The notes under the pieces: generated by a model
The model's database searches: none
What the model was told of the DNA's origin: nothing
Seen by the model: the letters and a program-made list of their open reading frames with translations, nothing else
Made by a program: the position numbers and the translations under genes
DNA from: Hawksworthiomyces lignivorus
Taxonomy: Eukaryota > Ascomycota > Sordariomycetes > Ophiostomatales > Ophiostomataceae
Reading direction: 5' to 3'
DNA length: 64,000 nt
Assembly: GCA_002917075.1 (NCBI GenBank)
Contig: NTMA01000039.1
Location: forward strand, 434,001-498,000
Part shown: positions 1 through 12,165 of the stretch, in pieces
Position numbering within the stretch: position 1 is the first letter of the stretch
Layout: every line of letters begins with the position of its first letter

Positions 1-2352
1 TCTTAGACATGGTATCAATTTTTTTTTTTTTTTTATAAAACCTATAGGTATATGAAATGAAAAAAAAAACATGATGTAAAGTTTACACAAACAAGCATAT
101 TGACATTTATTTCCTTCAAAATGACATAGAAAATAAACAGCTCAGCTGCAATAAATATGCAGATTGAAATTGAGAAATTTATTAATTGAACAAAAGAAAG
201 CTCAGAGTATATATTCTGCTGTGTGACAAAATGTTTCTTTGTATATTGCATTAGAATTAGCTGCTGAGAACCTTTCCCAGCACGCTGCGGCTAGTCCGTT
301 GTTGAGAACATGGAAGCTTAGTATCATGGCAGAAGCATTATATCAAGCCGGTGTGCTCTCGATCAATTATTTTCTCACTTTTCGTACTTTTAATAAAAGA
401 AAAACAGCTGGCTTTCAAATGTAGAGAACCGGGCATGAACAATGTTGATGCTAAAAGATGCCACGCCACTGTGCTTCTCATCAGATTCGATACACTCTGA
501 TGCCATGAAATTGTTCCATGAGACTCAATCACAAAGCCGGAATAGGACAAATATGAATTTTATTTTCTGGACCCTATATAAATCTGTCGATTGCCATTTC
601 AGCTTGCGAGATATAGGAAAGAAGAATTAGGCTACCAAAATTGTGCTTATTGGACAAACAGAGAGCTTTTCGCTAATTGATTTGGGTATTGCGTCCAAGG
701 GAACACGAACGAAATAAGAAACTACCTCCTTTCTTGAATAAATAAAGGAATCGCTCCATTCTATTAAAAAAATTGGCATTCTCCCCTTTCCCTTTTCCCA
801 GTACATAAATCGAGATTGAAATTGTAAGACATATAAGTTGGCAAAACCAGAAGAATATATCTGGCATGTTTGGCAAGGCAATGAAATCTCTTGTATTCTT
901 TCGCTTCCAGTAAAGTTACTCTACCCATATACTGCGTCTATGATTTTGGCGTTTTTTAAACTGAAACGTCTCATTGTCAACATTCAAACGATTAGAATGG
1001 TGAATGCTTCTGCCTCTCTGTAGGTCCCATTCTCAGTTTTAATAATATGGCTATTTTGTGCTTAATCCAAGAGCAAGGTCTCCGTCGTCGTTTAACTTTG
1101 AAGTTTATGTGCATCTTCGGACCATCCGCTTCAGCATATGCTTACCACATAGTGCCTTTTTACTGTTCCTACCAGTTTCCTGAGCATCAGATATGACACG
1201 GGCTCTCGTTAGTTGACACACGAGTACTCTAGATTCTCGAGAATTGGAGAGCCTCCAAGATCTGCAAACCTCATTATGGCCATTTACGACCTGCTCGCAA
1301 TAATGACAAACCCTGAAATTCCATTTGTTGTATAAAAAAGGATCATTGTTACGAATCTGAAATGGGTGACCCTAGAGCCTTGAAGGAGGTTGTCAGAACG
1401 TTCTGATTCTGGCTACGTTTCGTGATATAAAGCTCCGAGGCTTGGTTGCTATTCGTCAGACAAACCTCTACGGATAACAGGTACTAGAACTGGAAATTCT
1501 GAAAACGTACACGACTGCGCATGATTTGGTTTCTCAAGCTGCCTTCTGCGCCGAACGTACCTCCAGTCTTGCTCCTTTGTATCTATACGGAGCGCTCAAC
1601 TACATTGCCGCAGTGCAAAAGACAGCGAAACATGTGAGCAGGAGTGTAGGGTATATGGAGAATGAAGCTTGAGAGAATACGAACCTCAGAGAGATGACAC
1701 ACAGAGAACGGGATAATTCAATCTTCCGCGTCGGTCTTCTTTTCTTTTCCTTTTTTTTTTTCATTTGTTTCCTTCCGCTTCTTTCTTTTTCTTTTTCCTT
1801 GGCAAAGTCGGGAATCAAGTCAAGCTACAGAATAGACAGACGGCGACTAAACTCGGCCGCGGTTGACCAGTTATCAGCGTCTCGCCGGTCTCATTTCCTT
1901 GCTTTTGTTGGCAGCTATCTCCTGTGGTTAGTGTCTCTCCTGGACGCCGTTTTCGATGACGAAAAACCGCTATTGTGGGGTAGATCGGCTCTTCTCGCCG
2001 CTATAAAGGCGTGCTGGGAGCTGGCGAGCTGCGTTTTTTTCGTGTTTGCCGATGTGGCCTTGCGGTTCCCCGGGTTTGGAAGAAGGAAATAAGATATTAT
2101 AAAAGCAGCGGCTAGCTCAGGGACGAATTGCATCACCGCGGGGTTTTCGTCTTCCGTTCCCTTTTGCTCGTAATACAGCCGAACGCCATTTTGCTCTTTT
2201 TTTTTTTTTTTAGCTTTTTTTGGCTTTGCATAATATTATTTGTTTCTGCCCATTGGCCTCGTTCTGTCAGCTTTCCCGCGCCTCTTTCAAACAAAGAGAC
2301 GATCCGCTGCTTCAACCCTCCGTACTACTCTGCTGCCCCGCATTCGCGCCGC
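1..2352. other. Gene-free region upstream of the short-chain dehydrogenase
   Basis: I see no gene here. Open frames are short, AT-rich and without family features. The first 1.6 kb is AT-rich with homopolymer A and T runs. From about 1690 to 2350 the plus strand becomes pyrimidine-rich (long T and CT runs at 1740-1800 and 2195-2225), as expected for the promoter and 5' leader of the dehydrogenase that follows. No tRNA or repeat family was recognised. Confidence 0.6.
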
Positions 2353-3581
2353 ATGTTGTCCTGGGCCGCCCGCGCTGCTCTCCGGTCCCGCGTCCCGCCC
2401 CTCTTGTCCAGCCAGGTCTCGAGCAGGTCTCTCCAGCCGCTCCAGAAGTCTCCGTTTCTCTTTGCTACCACGCTCCCCTCCGCTGTCACCGCTACCCGCT
2501 CCGCGATGTCTGCTGCCGCCAAGCGCCTGCAGGGCAAGACGGTCGTCATCACTGGCGCCTCCTCTGGCATCGGCAAGAGCTGCGCGCTCGAGTTTGCGCG
2601 CTCTGCTGCGCCCGCCGGCGGCCTCCGCCTGATCCTGACCGCCCGCCGCATCGACACGCTGCGCCAGATCGCCGAGGACCTGACGAAGGAGCTCGGCGAC
2701 AAGGTCAAGGTGCTCCCCGTGCAGCTCGACGTCAGCAAGCCCGAGGAGGTTCGGTCATTTGTCAGCAACCTGCCGGAGGAGTGGCGCGACATTGACGTGC
2801 TGGTCAACAATGCGTAAGTACTGTTCCCGTGCTCTCTCTCTCTCTCTCTGTCTCTCTCCTCCTCTCTCTCCACCCCTCGCTCTCTCCCAGTCTCTCTGGT
2901 CCGATTCGCGTGCTGATGGATCGCCCAGCGGCCTCGTCAAGGGCGTCGCCCGCGCGCCAGAGATTGCCGAGCAGGACATCGACGTCATGTTTGCGACCAA
3001 CGTGACGGGCCTGATCAACATGACGCAGGCTATCCTGCCGGTGTTCCTCAAGCGCGGCTCCGAAGGCGGGGCCGGCGACATTATCAACATTGGCAGCATC
3101 GCCGGTCTCGACCCCTACCCCGGCGGCAGCATCTACTGCGCGACCAAGGCCGCGGTGCGCAGCTTCACGGAGAGCCTGCGCAAGGAGCTCATCTCCACGC
3201 GCGTCCGCGTCATCGAGATCGACCCGGGCCAGGTCGAGACCGAGTTCTCCGTGGTGCGCTTCTACGGCGACAAGACCAAGGCTGATGCCGTCTACGCGTA
3301 AGACCCCCCCCCTTCTCTGCTTCTCTAAACTCGCAAATAGCTCGCATCGTGCTGACTCTGACTCTCTCCTTGTAGCGGCTTCAACCCATTGACTCCCGAC
3401 GACATTGCCGAGGTGGTCGTTTTTGCGGCCTCGCGCCCTGAGAACGTGGTGGTTGCCAACTCGCTGATCTTCCCGCAGCACCAGGTAAGGCTCTGCCTGC
3501 ATTTTTACTCTGCCCCATCCTCGTGAATGTTTTCTAACAATCGTCTAGGGTGCTGCTGGTATTCTCTACAAGAAGCCATAA
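2353..3581 (+). CDS. Short-chain dehydrogenase/reductase (NADP-dependent 3-hydroxy acid dehydrogenase-like), probable mitochondrial presequence
   Basis: Four exons: 2353-2813, 2929-3297, 3376-3484 and 3549-3581, giving 323 aa. The Rossmann glycine motif TGASSGIG lies at about residues 67-74, NNAG follows across the first splice junction, and the catalytic Tyr-x3-Lys is in YCATK. The DPGQVETEF stretch after the active site fits the classical SDR family that includes yeast YMR226C, which oxidises L-serine, 3-hydroxyisobutyrate and related 3-hydroxy acids with NADP. Starting at Met52 (2506) gives 272 aa, close to the usual family length. The 51 residues before it are rich in Arg, Ser and Ala with no acidic residue, so they look like a mitochondrial targeting sequence. 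Intron 1 contains a CT microsatellite. The substrate is inferred from family only; the fold and cofactor class are secure. Confidence 0.9.
2832..2890 (+). repeat. CT microsatellite inside intron 1 of the dehydrogenase
   Basis: Runs of CT dinucleotides with a few interruptions occupy the middle of the 2814-2928 intron. A similar CT run is present in the second intron of the SPC24 gene around 24850-24900. Confidence 0.8.
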
Positions 3582-3840
3582 GCGTGCAAGCTGCCAAGCG
3601 AAGGGCGGGAGACGGCCAATCCGTCTGCTAGGAGCTGCAGCAGCAAGTCACAAAAACAATTATACAGGTAGATATAGCCTCCGCAGACCTCCATACGAGG
3701 AGCAAAAGCTACATTAGAAGAGCTATAGGTTATAGATTCGTCCTCCCAAGCATTGATTCCTGCTGCCTCACCCGTCTCTTGTGTCTTGATGTCCTTTGCG
3801 TCTGTGCATGCTTCTGTGTGTCTTTCTTCGTCTCTGTCTG

Positions 3841-3930
3841 CTGCGTTCCTCTGCGTTCTCTGCGTATCTCTGCGTTCTCTGCGTACCTCTGCATCCTCTG
3901 CATCTGTTTGCGTCTCTCTGCGTCTCTCGG
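3841..3930 (+). repeat. Degenerate CTCTGCGT/A tandem repeat
   Basis: About ten imperfect copies of an 8 to 9 nt unit (CTCTGCGTT, CTCTGCGTA, CTCTGCATC) follow each other in the gene-free spacer. Open frames across it are repeat artefacts rich in Cys, Val, Leu and Ser. Confidence 0.75.
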
Positions 3931-4320
3931 TGTGCCTAGCTGTTTGCCTTACTACGAGCCTCTATGCTTGTCTTTCTGTGCATCTTCCAGTGTCTGGCTG
4001 TATTGTCCTCTTTCCCCTCCATCCCACTATATTTCAGTGGGTTTCTCCTCCTATATCTGTAGCTTAGCTGCTCATTTCGAGTTATGTAATATGTCCGGCA
4101 GAAAAAGCAGCGCTAGCATTGGCTAATTGCATTAGCCATGACGGGATGTTGTGGTCCAGCACCGCACACCGACTAGAGGCCCCTCTGGTTTGTGGCTTGT
4201 CTTTGCTGCAAAAAATAGCTATCAGCTCTGGTTAGGTCCTTATCGGGGAGGTGGCGGGAAGCGGCAGAATTTTTTTCGGGTCTGGCCATTTTCGTCTTAT
4301 GCAATTTTTTCCAATTGTTT

Positions 4321-4412
4321 GTTTTTTTTTGGTATTATTTTTTATTATTTTTATTATTTTTATTATTTTTATTATTTTTACTATTTTTTTTATTATTATA
4401 ATTTTTTTTTTT
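4321..4412 (+). repeat. TATTTT/TTATT microsatellite and poly-T tract
   Basis: Consecutive copies of a 6-nt TATTTT-like unit, then a T-run, in the leader region of the regulator at 4625. It is low complexity and no coding role is suggested. Confidence 0.8.
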
Positions 4413-4624
4413 TTGCTGCCCTCCCCGCCTTCACCTAAAATTCCAAACCGCCGCCCATCACCGCCCATCACCAAAGGAAAAAAATAGACGACGACCAAAA
4501 AAAAATAAAGGACGTTTCACCGCCAGCGACGTCAAAGCAGAAAAAAGTGGGATACACTGGACATAGGAAACCTTGCCAATTCGCAGCGTCTCGCGACGGA
4601 CCAGACATCGCTAAAGCAAACACG

Positions 4625-5710
4625 ATGGGAAGGAAGCCGAATCCCATCATCCTGCAATTCTTCGAACGCGGACCGCGTCTGACCGACAACAGCAACCGCT
4701 ATCCGCATCGATGCAAAGCATGCGGCGAGTCGTTCCCCAAGGGCCGGGCCGAGTCCCTCATGACCCATATCTCCAAGAAGTGCCCTGCCATCAGCGAGGC
4801 TGACCGCATCAACGCCTGCCTCTCGCTCAACGGCCTGAGCCACCACATCGCCGCCACCGCTGCAGTCTCTGCGGGCGCCGCCGGCGGGGCTGCCACAGCA
4901 CCCCGCGGCGGCGCCGTGCGAGGCCAGCAGCGCCTCGGCGGACAGCGCCAGCCGCACCACCTGGCCAGCAATGGCAGCACCACTGACGGCGGCGGCAGCC
5001 TGCACAACGGCCACGGCCTGAGCCGCACCCACGCCCACCACCACCACCTCCTTACCGCCGGCACCAGCGCCGCTGCTGCTGCTGCTGCCGTCGCCGCCGC
5101 CGCCGCCGCCGCCGCTGCCGCCGCCTCCTCGTCCTCCCCCTCTTCGTCTGCCGTCCACGCTGCCGCCATCCAGCGCGACTGGACCGCCCTCGAGACCCTG
5201 GCCGAAGTATCGCGGCAGATCGACCTCAGCGAGAAGCACGACGACCGCGTTCCCGGTGGAGGGGCAGGTGGGGCAGGGGCTGCGGGTGGGGGGGGGAGCG
5301 GAGCCGCGGACGCAGGCGGGCTTCTAGGCTCTGCCCCGACGGCTGACATGACGCCGGACGCGGCGGCCCAGTTCGACTCGGTGGAGCAGCTGGTGCACAG
5401 CATCGCCGAGGAGCAACAGCACGGTATGGCGGCCGAAGAGCGAATCCATGCGCTGATGGTGGTGGCTGCACCACGAGAAGAAGAACAAGAACAAGAAGGC
5501 ACACTTGCTGACGTGTACGGTCTCTGCATAGACGACCAAGACGCAATCACTCTTGAGCAGATCAAGCGGCTCGAGGCGGCCAACCTGTCCATGGCGGCCG
5601 CCGCCACGGCCCAGCTGAACCCCTCGCTCCTCGACCCCCAGCTGCGCTCCGACGAGCCTGCGGCGGGGACGACGGGGGCGACGACGGTGGTGGTGCCGCA
5701 GCCCGACGCT

Positions 5711-5742
<32 letters not shown>

Positions 5743-7667
5743 CGAAGCGGAGCTGGCCTCCGCAGACGTCAAGGCGGAAGAGCCGGCTGCTACAGACGCC
5801 TCGCCCAATGGCGCGGTGCCGGTCGGAGCCGGCGCCAGCGCCAGCGCAGCAGAGACGGCGCTGATGGCGGACGAGCCCATGCCGTCGCCGATCCTGCCCG
5901 CGGTCGACGCCGTCGCAGCGTCCGGCCAGCCCTGGGGCGAGATCACGTACCTGGCGGAGAACGTGCTGCCCGTGTTCCCGTCGTCGGACCCGCCGTCGAG
6001 CCCGGGCGACCCCAGCCGCATCAGCTTCCACCTCAACAACCCCAACGAGGCCAAGCCGCGCCAGGGCCGCGCGCGCTTCAACACGACCCGGCGCAAGGAG
6101 GTCCAGGAGGTGCGGCGCATCGGCGCCTGCATCCGCTGCCGCATCCTGCGCAAGACGTGCTCCAAGGGCAGCCCCTGCGACCAGTGCCGCAAGGTCCTGT
6201 CGCCCCGCGTCTGGCGCTCCGGCTGCGTCCGCACAAAGTTCACCGAGCAGCTCGACATCTTCTGCGCCGGCGTCCAGGTCGTCCTGGCCCAGCACCGCGC
6301 CAACCAGCTGCGCGAGTCCGTCGACGTCGTCAACCGCGGCCTCATGATCGAGGCCACCCATTTCCCCGAGAACCCGGCCCTGGCCGTCACCCTCGAGGTC
6401 TTTCAGAGCAGCGGCGGCCTCAAGGACCCCACCGACGGCGGCGGCGCTGGCGGCGCCGATACTGGCACGGCAGCGGTAGCAGCAGCCGCAGCAGCCGCAG
6501 CCGCGGCGGCAGCGGCAGCGGCAGCGGCTGCTGCTGCTGCTGCTGCTGGTGCTGGTACCACCACTGCCGATGGCGTCCCGAGAGGAAGCGAGGCCGATGC
6601 GGCCGCCGCAGATGCGGCTGCCTTGTCGGCAACGACGGCCGACAGCGGCGGCGGCGGCGGCGCCGCTGTCGGGGACAGCAGTGACGTGACCGCCACCGCC
6701 GCTCCCCCGCCGCCGTCGGCTGCGCCGGCGCACCTCTGGAAGGACGGCGACATCGTCATGGTCGACACGGGCAAGGACGACGTGCCGCTCAAGATGGAGT
6801 ACTACATGCGCAACGTGCTGCCCGAGTTCATCCAGCGCGAGCCGTCGCTGTTTGTGCGCACCATGCTGGAGACGGCCGTCGGCCTCGCCCAGGACACCAA
6901 CAGCGTGCTGCTGCGCAAGGCCATTGAGCTGTGGGGGCTGGTCGAGATCCTCGACCGCGAGCGCCAGTGGCAGATCCGCGTCAAGCCGGACCCGGCGGCG
7001 GCGGGCGAGCCGTCGGCCGACGCCGACGAGAAGGACTCCCAGCATCAGCAGGCGTGGCATATCCGCGGCGACGCCGACCAGGACACGTACACGACGCTGT
7101 GCCTGCAGCTGACCGCCGGCGCCGAGCGCAAGGCCGCCGCCATCAGCCACAGCCTGCTGACCACCATGCAGCGCCTGCTGCAGGACAGCAAGATCAAGAT
7201 CGACTACACCATGTACTTCACCACGCTCATCCTGCTCAGCTGCGTCGAGAAGTCCACCTGGGGCTTCAAGGCCTGGGACCAGGAGAGCCTGCGCGCCATG
7301 TGGCCCCTCGAGCGCACCCCGCAGGACTTTGCCCAGCAGGGCTACGTCATCGCCGACCTGCTGCGCATGCTGCTCGGCATCCGCCGCGCCCTGCCCAAGA
7401 CCGCCTGCCGCCCCGAGGACGGCATGCTCGTCACCGAGGAGAAGGACCCCGTCATCCGCTCGTTCTTTGACAAGATCAAGCTCAACTGTAAGTTGCGAAC
7501 CTCTTTTTGTCTAAAAAAAAGATGTAGATATCTCGTGCAACTCTACTAACACTACGACAGACAACGAGGTCGTCGCCAAGCAGGAGCATCCCGTCTTTTC
7601 CCCGACCGACTCGCGGTCCTTTGAGCTCCTCTTCTGCTCTTCTCTGCTGCTGCCGGCACGCGAATAA
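4625..7667 (+). CDS. Large alanine-rich regulator with BED/C2H2-like finger and Zn2Cys6-like cluster
   Basis: Two exons (4625-7487 and 7561-7667; intron 7488-7560 with a CTAAC branch site) encode 989 aa. The N-terminus beginning MGRKPNPII carries a BED-like pattern, Cys30-x2-Cys33-x14-His48-x4-Cys53. A second cysteine cluster lies at about residues 502-533 with spacing C-x2-C-x6-C-x5-C-x2-C-x11-C; the last gap is longer than in canonical Zn2Cys6 proteins. Between and after them are low-complexity Ala, Gly and Ser tracts (longest poly-Ala near residues 150-170, 360-375 and 618-641). The C-terminal 250 residues are ordered and lack long repeats. Two metal-binding modules plus disordered tracts suggest a nuclear DNA-binding regulator; targets are unknown. 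I chose the start at 4625 rather than 4547 because conserved-looking sequence begins there. The long antisense frames over this gene are GC-bias shadows. Confidence 0.8.
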
Positions 7668-8605
7668 TGATTTTCATCTTTCCACTTTTGCTTCTTTATT
7701 AATGATCGAATCGAATTACGAAATAACAAAACTATACACACAAATACACAAATACACAAATACACAATCAACGCGGCGGACATTTGACATCCTTTTTATC
7801 TTTCGGGCGTGGACGACTAAACGGAGTTTTCCATCTTCTCTTTCTTCTATTTCGTCTTCCTTCAATTTTACCTCTCTTCTTTTATGGAGTTACATCGGGG
7901 AGTTCTTGCTAGGAAGAAAATCCTTTTTTAAAAAAATCGGTGCGTGAGAGAGGTTCGCAGAGGGATAAAGACTTGATTTTTCTTCTCGCTAGAGAACTCG
8001 CGCAAAAAGCCCTCTTACTAGGGTTTACCAGTTTTTTGTTCTTATTGCTTTTTTATTCTTTTCAGTCCTTTTTGTCGTCTGCGGTTTTATTGTGATGGTA
8101 TTTTATGAAATGAGCGCTGGCGTTTTGCACAGCTACGGAAGGGCCAAAAAAAGGAGGTCAGGGTTAAGGTTATGTACGTATGTATGGCATGGATTTATGT
8201 TCAGAAGGACAAGCAAAAGAAAAAAAGATAATATGATGATCTCCCTCTCGCGGAGATGGGAAGTGATTGACACGAACAAAAGGGTCCGGGGCGACTGCGG
8301 CTCTCGTTCGCAAAAGGGAATCCGGTTTATGGTTTGATTTTGCAAAGAAAAGTTTCTTAGAGAAATCTTAGAGAAACGACTCCCGCCCAAAAAAGAAACA
8401 TCACCACATTTAAAAATACAAGACTCGGACCTTTGATGGCGAAAACCAGAAACAACCACGCTGTATTTGTGTTGAAGAAACAAACAATACGACCCGAAAT
8501 TTTAATGGACAATGTCGTGTATGAGCATATATATATACCCCATCCATCCATTCTCTTTCTCTATCTCTCCTACCAGCTGCTTCTCTGTTTCTCTTCTCTT
8601 TTGCA
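7668..8605. other. Convergent intergenic region
   Basis: This is the spacer between two converging genes, the zinc-finger regulator (plus) and SEC5 (minus), so it should hold both 3' ends. It is AT-rich, with a short ACACAAAT tandem repeat at 7736-7768. Pyrimidine-rich sequence lies close to the SEC5 stop. No gene was recognised. Confidence 0.6.
7736..7768 (+). repeat. ACACAAAT short tandem repeat
   Basis: About four head-to-tail copies of an 8-nt unit just downstream of the regulator's stop codon, within its probable 3' untranslated region. Confidence 0.75.
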
Positions 8606-11600
8606 TCACATCGCCATGGCCTGGCCCGACCCAGATCCAGCTGACGGCGCGGGCGAGGCCGCTCCTCCGGCCCGGTCGCTTCCCCGATCACCGCCGCCGC
8701 CGCTGCCGCCGCCGCTCCGCTTGGGCTTCCGGAAGCAGGCAAACTCGTTCTTGCTCGCTTCGCGCAGGCGCTTCAGCACGTTGCGCATCTCGGGCAGCTC
8801 GCTCTGCAGGCGGGCCCGGGCGTCGTCGTCGGTGCGCGCGTCCAGCTCCTGGTAGATCTGGCCCTGCAGCTCGCTGGCGCGCTCCGTCGTATACTGGCTC
8901 AGCGTCTGCGCGATGAACTCGACGTCCAGCGTCGCCTGCATGAGGCCCGCCAGGTCGTAGCGGGCGGCCGACGACGACGCCCGCTGCTGCTTCAGCGCGT
9001 CCAGCAGCTCCCGCGATGTCTGCTCCAGCAGGTGCGAGAGTACCTGCTGCGTCAGCGACGCCGCCGTCGTCGACACCTGCGAGTGCACGAGCACCAGCAG
9101 CAGCAGCGCCTCGTACACGTAGGGGCGGGCCTCGCGCGGCTTGCTGCCGGCCGGCGCCGTCGACGTGCTGCCGTCGAGCACGCCCGCCCGCACGACGCGC
9201 CGCAGCGACTCGACCGACGGCCGCGTGTACGACAGGAACAGGCGCGTGTCGATCTGGCCCAGCACGTCGCGGATCGTCTTGGTCTCGTCGGTCAGCTTGA
9301 CCGAGAAGGCGTTCTCGAACTGCGTGTTGAGCCGCGGCACCACCTCGGCCCGCAGGCTCTGCAGGTTGCTCAGGGTCAAGAGCATGCGGACGTTCTGTTG
9401 GAAACTGTTAGTCATACAGGCGTTTGATGATAAGCATGCGCGAGAACTCACCCGGTCGCCCGCATTGAATGCGCCGTTGTCGAGAATGACAGAGGCGCGG
9501 CCGTCGTTCAGCGAGCCCGTCACCGCCGACGAGATGGCCAGCGCGGTCGAGGGCGTCGCCACATAGCCCGCGCCATCGGCGTCCGTCGTCGTCCAGTCGT
9601 CGTCCGTCGTCCTGACCGGCCGCTCGGCGTTCTCCACCATGCCGCTCAGCGCCTTGTAGAGCGTCGTCACGTACTGCGCGCGCACCATCTGCAGCAGCTT
9701 CGTCGGCGGCGGCGGGATGATGTCGCCCGCGCCCGGCTTGCCCATGGCCTCGGACACGTACAGGATCTTCTGCATGCCCGACAGGATGGCGCCCTCAAAC
9801 GCCGAGAACGTCGCGGGGATCTTGGTGACGTCCCGCCGGTCCGCGGCCCGATGCCAGTCCTCCACGTACTTGACGTTCTCAGCGTCCTTGTTCCAGGCCG
9901 CGCACAGCGCCGCCACGCACCGCTCCCGCACCGCACCCACGAGCGTCCGCAGCCGCTCCATCTCGGTCGCATCGGCCCCGCGGCCGACGCCAGAGCCGAT
10001 GCCCGCCATCTCCGACGCGCCGGAGCCGACCAAGGCCAGCAGCTTGGACAGGTAGTGCACGCCACTGACCGAGTTGGACCACGGCGGCCAGAAGGCAAAC
10101 TTTTCCCACGCCTCGCCGCGCCGCGGGCTCGGCGGCGGCGGGTTCCTCGGGTCCAGATTGAAGCGCGGGTCGCGGAACGAGTTGGGCGACAGGGGGCCGT
10201 TCGAGCCGCCGGCTGAAAGGCCGCCGCTGAGCGAGGTCGTGGACATGGGCGTCCGCGGCGAGACGGGAATGGGCGAGAACAGCAGAGAGATGTCTTCCGG
10301 CGGCGGGCCGGCGAAAAAGGTAAAGACGTACTCGCGAATCAGGTCGACCAGCTCCAGCGCGCCCTTCTGGAGGTCTACGGCGCCCTGCTGCGACAAGCGG
10401 TGGTGCTCCTTGGACTCGCTCCTGTAGCCGGACGGCAGCGTCTTCTGTGTCTTGCCGCCGACGAAGCCCTCGACGGTCTGCCAGAACTCGACGACTTCGC
10501 CAAGGATGCCCTGGCCGGACAGCAGGCTGAGCATGAAGCCGTGGACCTTGTCCCACAGCTCGATGACGTCGGGCGAGTCGAGCGTGCCGATCTTGCTCTC
10601 GATGGTCTGGCGGCCGATGGAGCGGAGGTGCGTGGCGATGACGTGCGGGGCGGGCTTGTCGGCGACGGCGAGGCGGCGCCGCAGCACCTCGATTTCGACC
10701 TTGGTGCGGTCGCACGACGCCTGGATCTTGCCCTTGAGGTAGTCGTAGCGGCTCAGCAGCCACACCCAGATGGGGTTGTCCTCGACGCCGAGCTCCAGCA
10801 GCAGGCCGATCAGCTCCATATGCTGGTCGCGCGGCGGCTGGCCGGGCAGCGTGTCGGCCTTGGCCACGTTGTGCATAGACGTCAGCTTGCGCCACACGTC
10901 GCGCTTGTACGCCTGGATCTGCTCCTCAACGTCGTGCCACATGCGCGCCGCGAGCAGGATCTGGTAGAGCTGCTCGTCGGAAGGCTGGGGGCCGCCATCG
11001 CCGCCCTCGGCGCCGTTGCCCTGGCTCTGGCTCTTCTGGCTCTGCTGCGCCTGCTGACTCTGCAGCTGCTGAACGACGGCGCGCGCCTCGTCGGCGAAGC
11101 GGCGGGCACGGTGGTACTCCTCGACGAGCGTCTCGTGGTCGTTGCGCTTGATGCTCTCGGTGATTGAGGCGCTGGCCTCGACGTACTCGTGGAAGCGGCT
11201 CAGCTGGGCTGACACGACGCGCAGGGTCTCCTCCTTCTCGCGGCCGCCCAGTGCCGGACCCCACACGTCCTCGGCCTTGGCTGAAACTTCGAGCAGCGGC
11301 AGCTTGATGCCTAGCACGCCGTACTCGCTCTCCTTGACCAAAGCGTTCCGCTTGCGCGTCTCGACTTGGGGTGAGCCCAGCCCGGGGCTGCCCAGCCCAC
11401 CCAGGGGGGCCGAGCCGTTGCTGCCACCGCCGGCACCGCCGGCCATGCTGGCCCGGAAGTTGCTGCGGCTAGAATGCCGCGAATGACCGCGGGGCCGCGT
11501 CGTTGCCGCCGGTTCGCTTCCGTGATACTTCATCTCCTTGTAGACGTTGTCGATGGTGGCTTTGGCGCGCACGAAGCGCTCAAAGTTGGACTCGACGAGC

Positions 11601-12165
11601 ACCTTGAGGGAGGCGGACTTCTGGTCGATGGACCGGGAGAGCACGTCGAGGCCCGCCAGCAGAGACTCGGTATTTGCCTCGGTGTGGACCTTGGACAGAA
11701 AGAGGGCGGGCGAGAAGGTGGTGGACGAGAGGAGAAAGCGGTTGCCTGCGGAAAGAGGGCCAGGCCCTGTCAGTAGACACTTTCATTATATCACTTTCAT
11801 TATATGGAGAATGCATCATGGATCATGCCACCACACATACGGAGTTTGGGATCGTCCTGGATGTTCTTGAGGCCATTTCGCTTCAGCGCAATAATGACGC
11901 TGTCGGTGGTGCCCAGGGGATCAGGCTCATCCCTCTGGACGCCCTTGTCTGCGCCTGCGACGGTGCTGGCCCGGTGGGTTGCGGCGCGCTCGAGGGCCTG
12001 GTAGCGCGACTTGCGCCGGTTCAGCTTCGCCTTGCGCTCCCGGTCCTTCTCGTTGGACTCATTGTCGGATGCGTCGCTGTCGTTGTTCTTGTCGGTTGGC
12101 CATACTTCCGGATATGGCGTCTGGATCTGATAGAAGTCTAGGACCGATCGTTCCAGGTTGGCCAT
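8606..12165 (-). CDS. SEC5: Exocyst complex component Sec5
   Basis: Three exons on the minus strand (12165-11841, 11745-9452, 9394-8606) give 1135 aa. The N-terminus MANLERSVLDFYQ, the DPLG segment, and the junction sequence leading through SSTTFSPALFLS into SRSIDQKSASLKVLVESNF match the conserved start of fungal Sec5. The remainder is the helical rod expected of an exocyst subunit. Sec5 is one of eight exocyst subunits that tether Golgi-derived secretory vesicles to the plasma membrane at growth sites such as hyphal tips. Disordered Gly/Ser insertions follow residue ~175, and a Pro-rich stretch lies near the middle. The second intron (9395-9451) is 57 nt and contains no in-frame stop, so a reading frame runs straight through it. 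The gene is head to head with IDH2. Identification rests on N-terminal conservation, length and overall helical character. Confidence 0.88.

Larger units (their letters stand above)
3582..4624. other. Intergenic region between the dehydrogenase and the zinc-finger regulator
   Basis: It holds the 3' end of the dehydrogenase gene, a degenerate CTCTGCGT tandem repeat (about 3841-3930), a T/A-rich TATTTT microsatellite (about 4321-4412) and the leader of the downstream regulator. An ATG at 4547 is in frame with the regulator but precedes the conserved N-terminus by 26 codons. No other gene is seen. Confidence 0.6.

Noticed and set aside
1694..2092. 132-aa frame upstream of the dehydrogenase
   Set aside because: It is driven by T-runs (Phe/Leu/Ser), has no domain, and fits promoter or leader sequence.
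4699..7150. Antisense open frames of 563 and 608 aa over the zinc-finger regulator
   Set aside because: They mirror the GC3-rich sense gene, consist of Ala/Arg/Gly low complexity and have no domain; they are codon-bias shadows.
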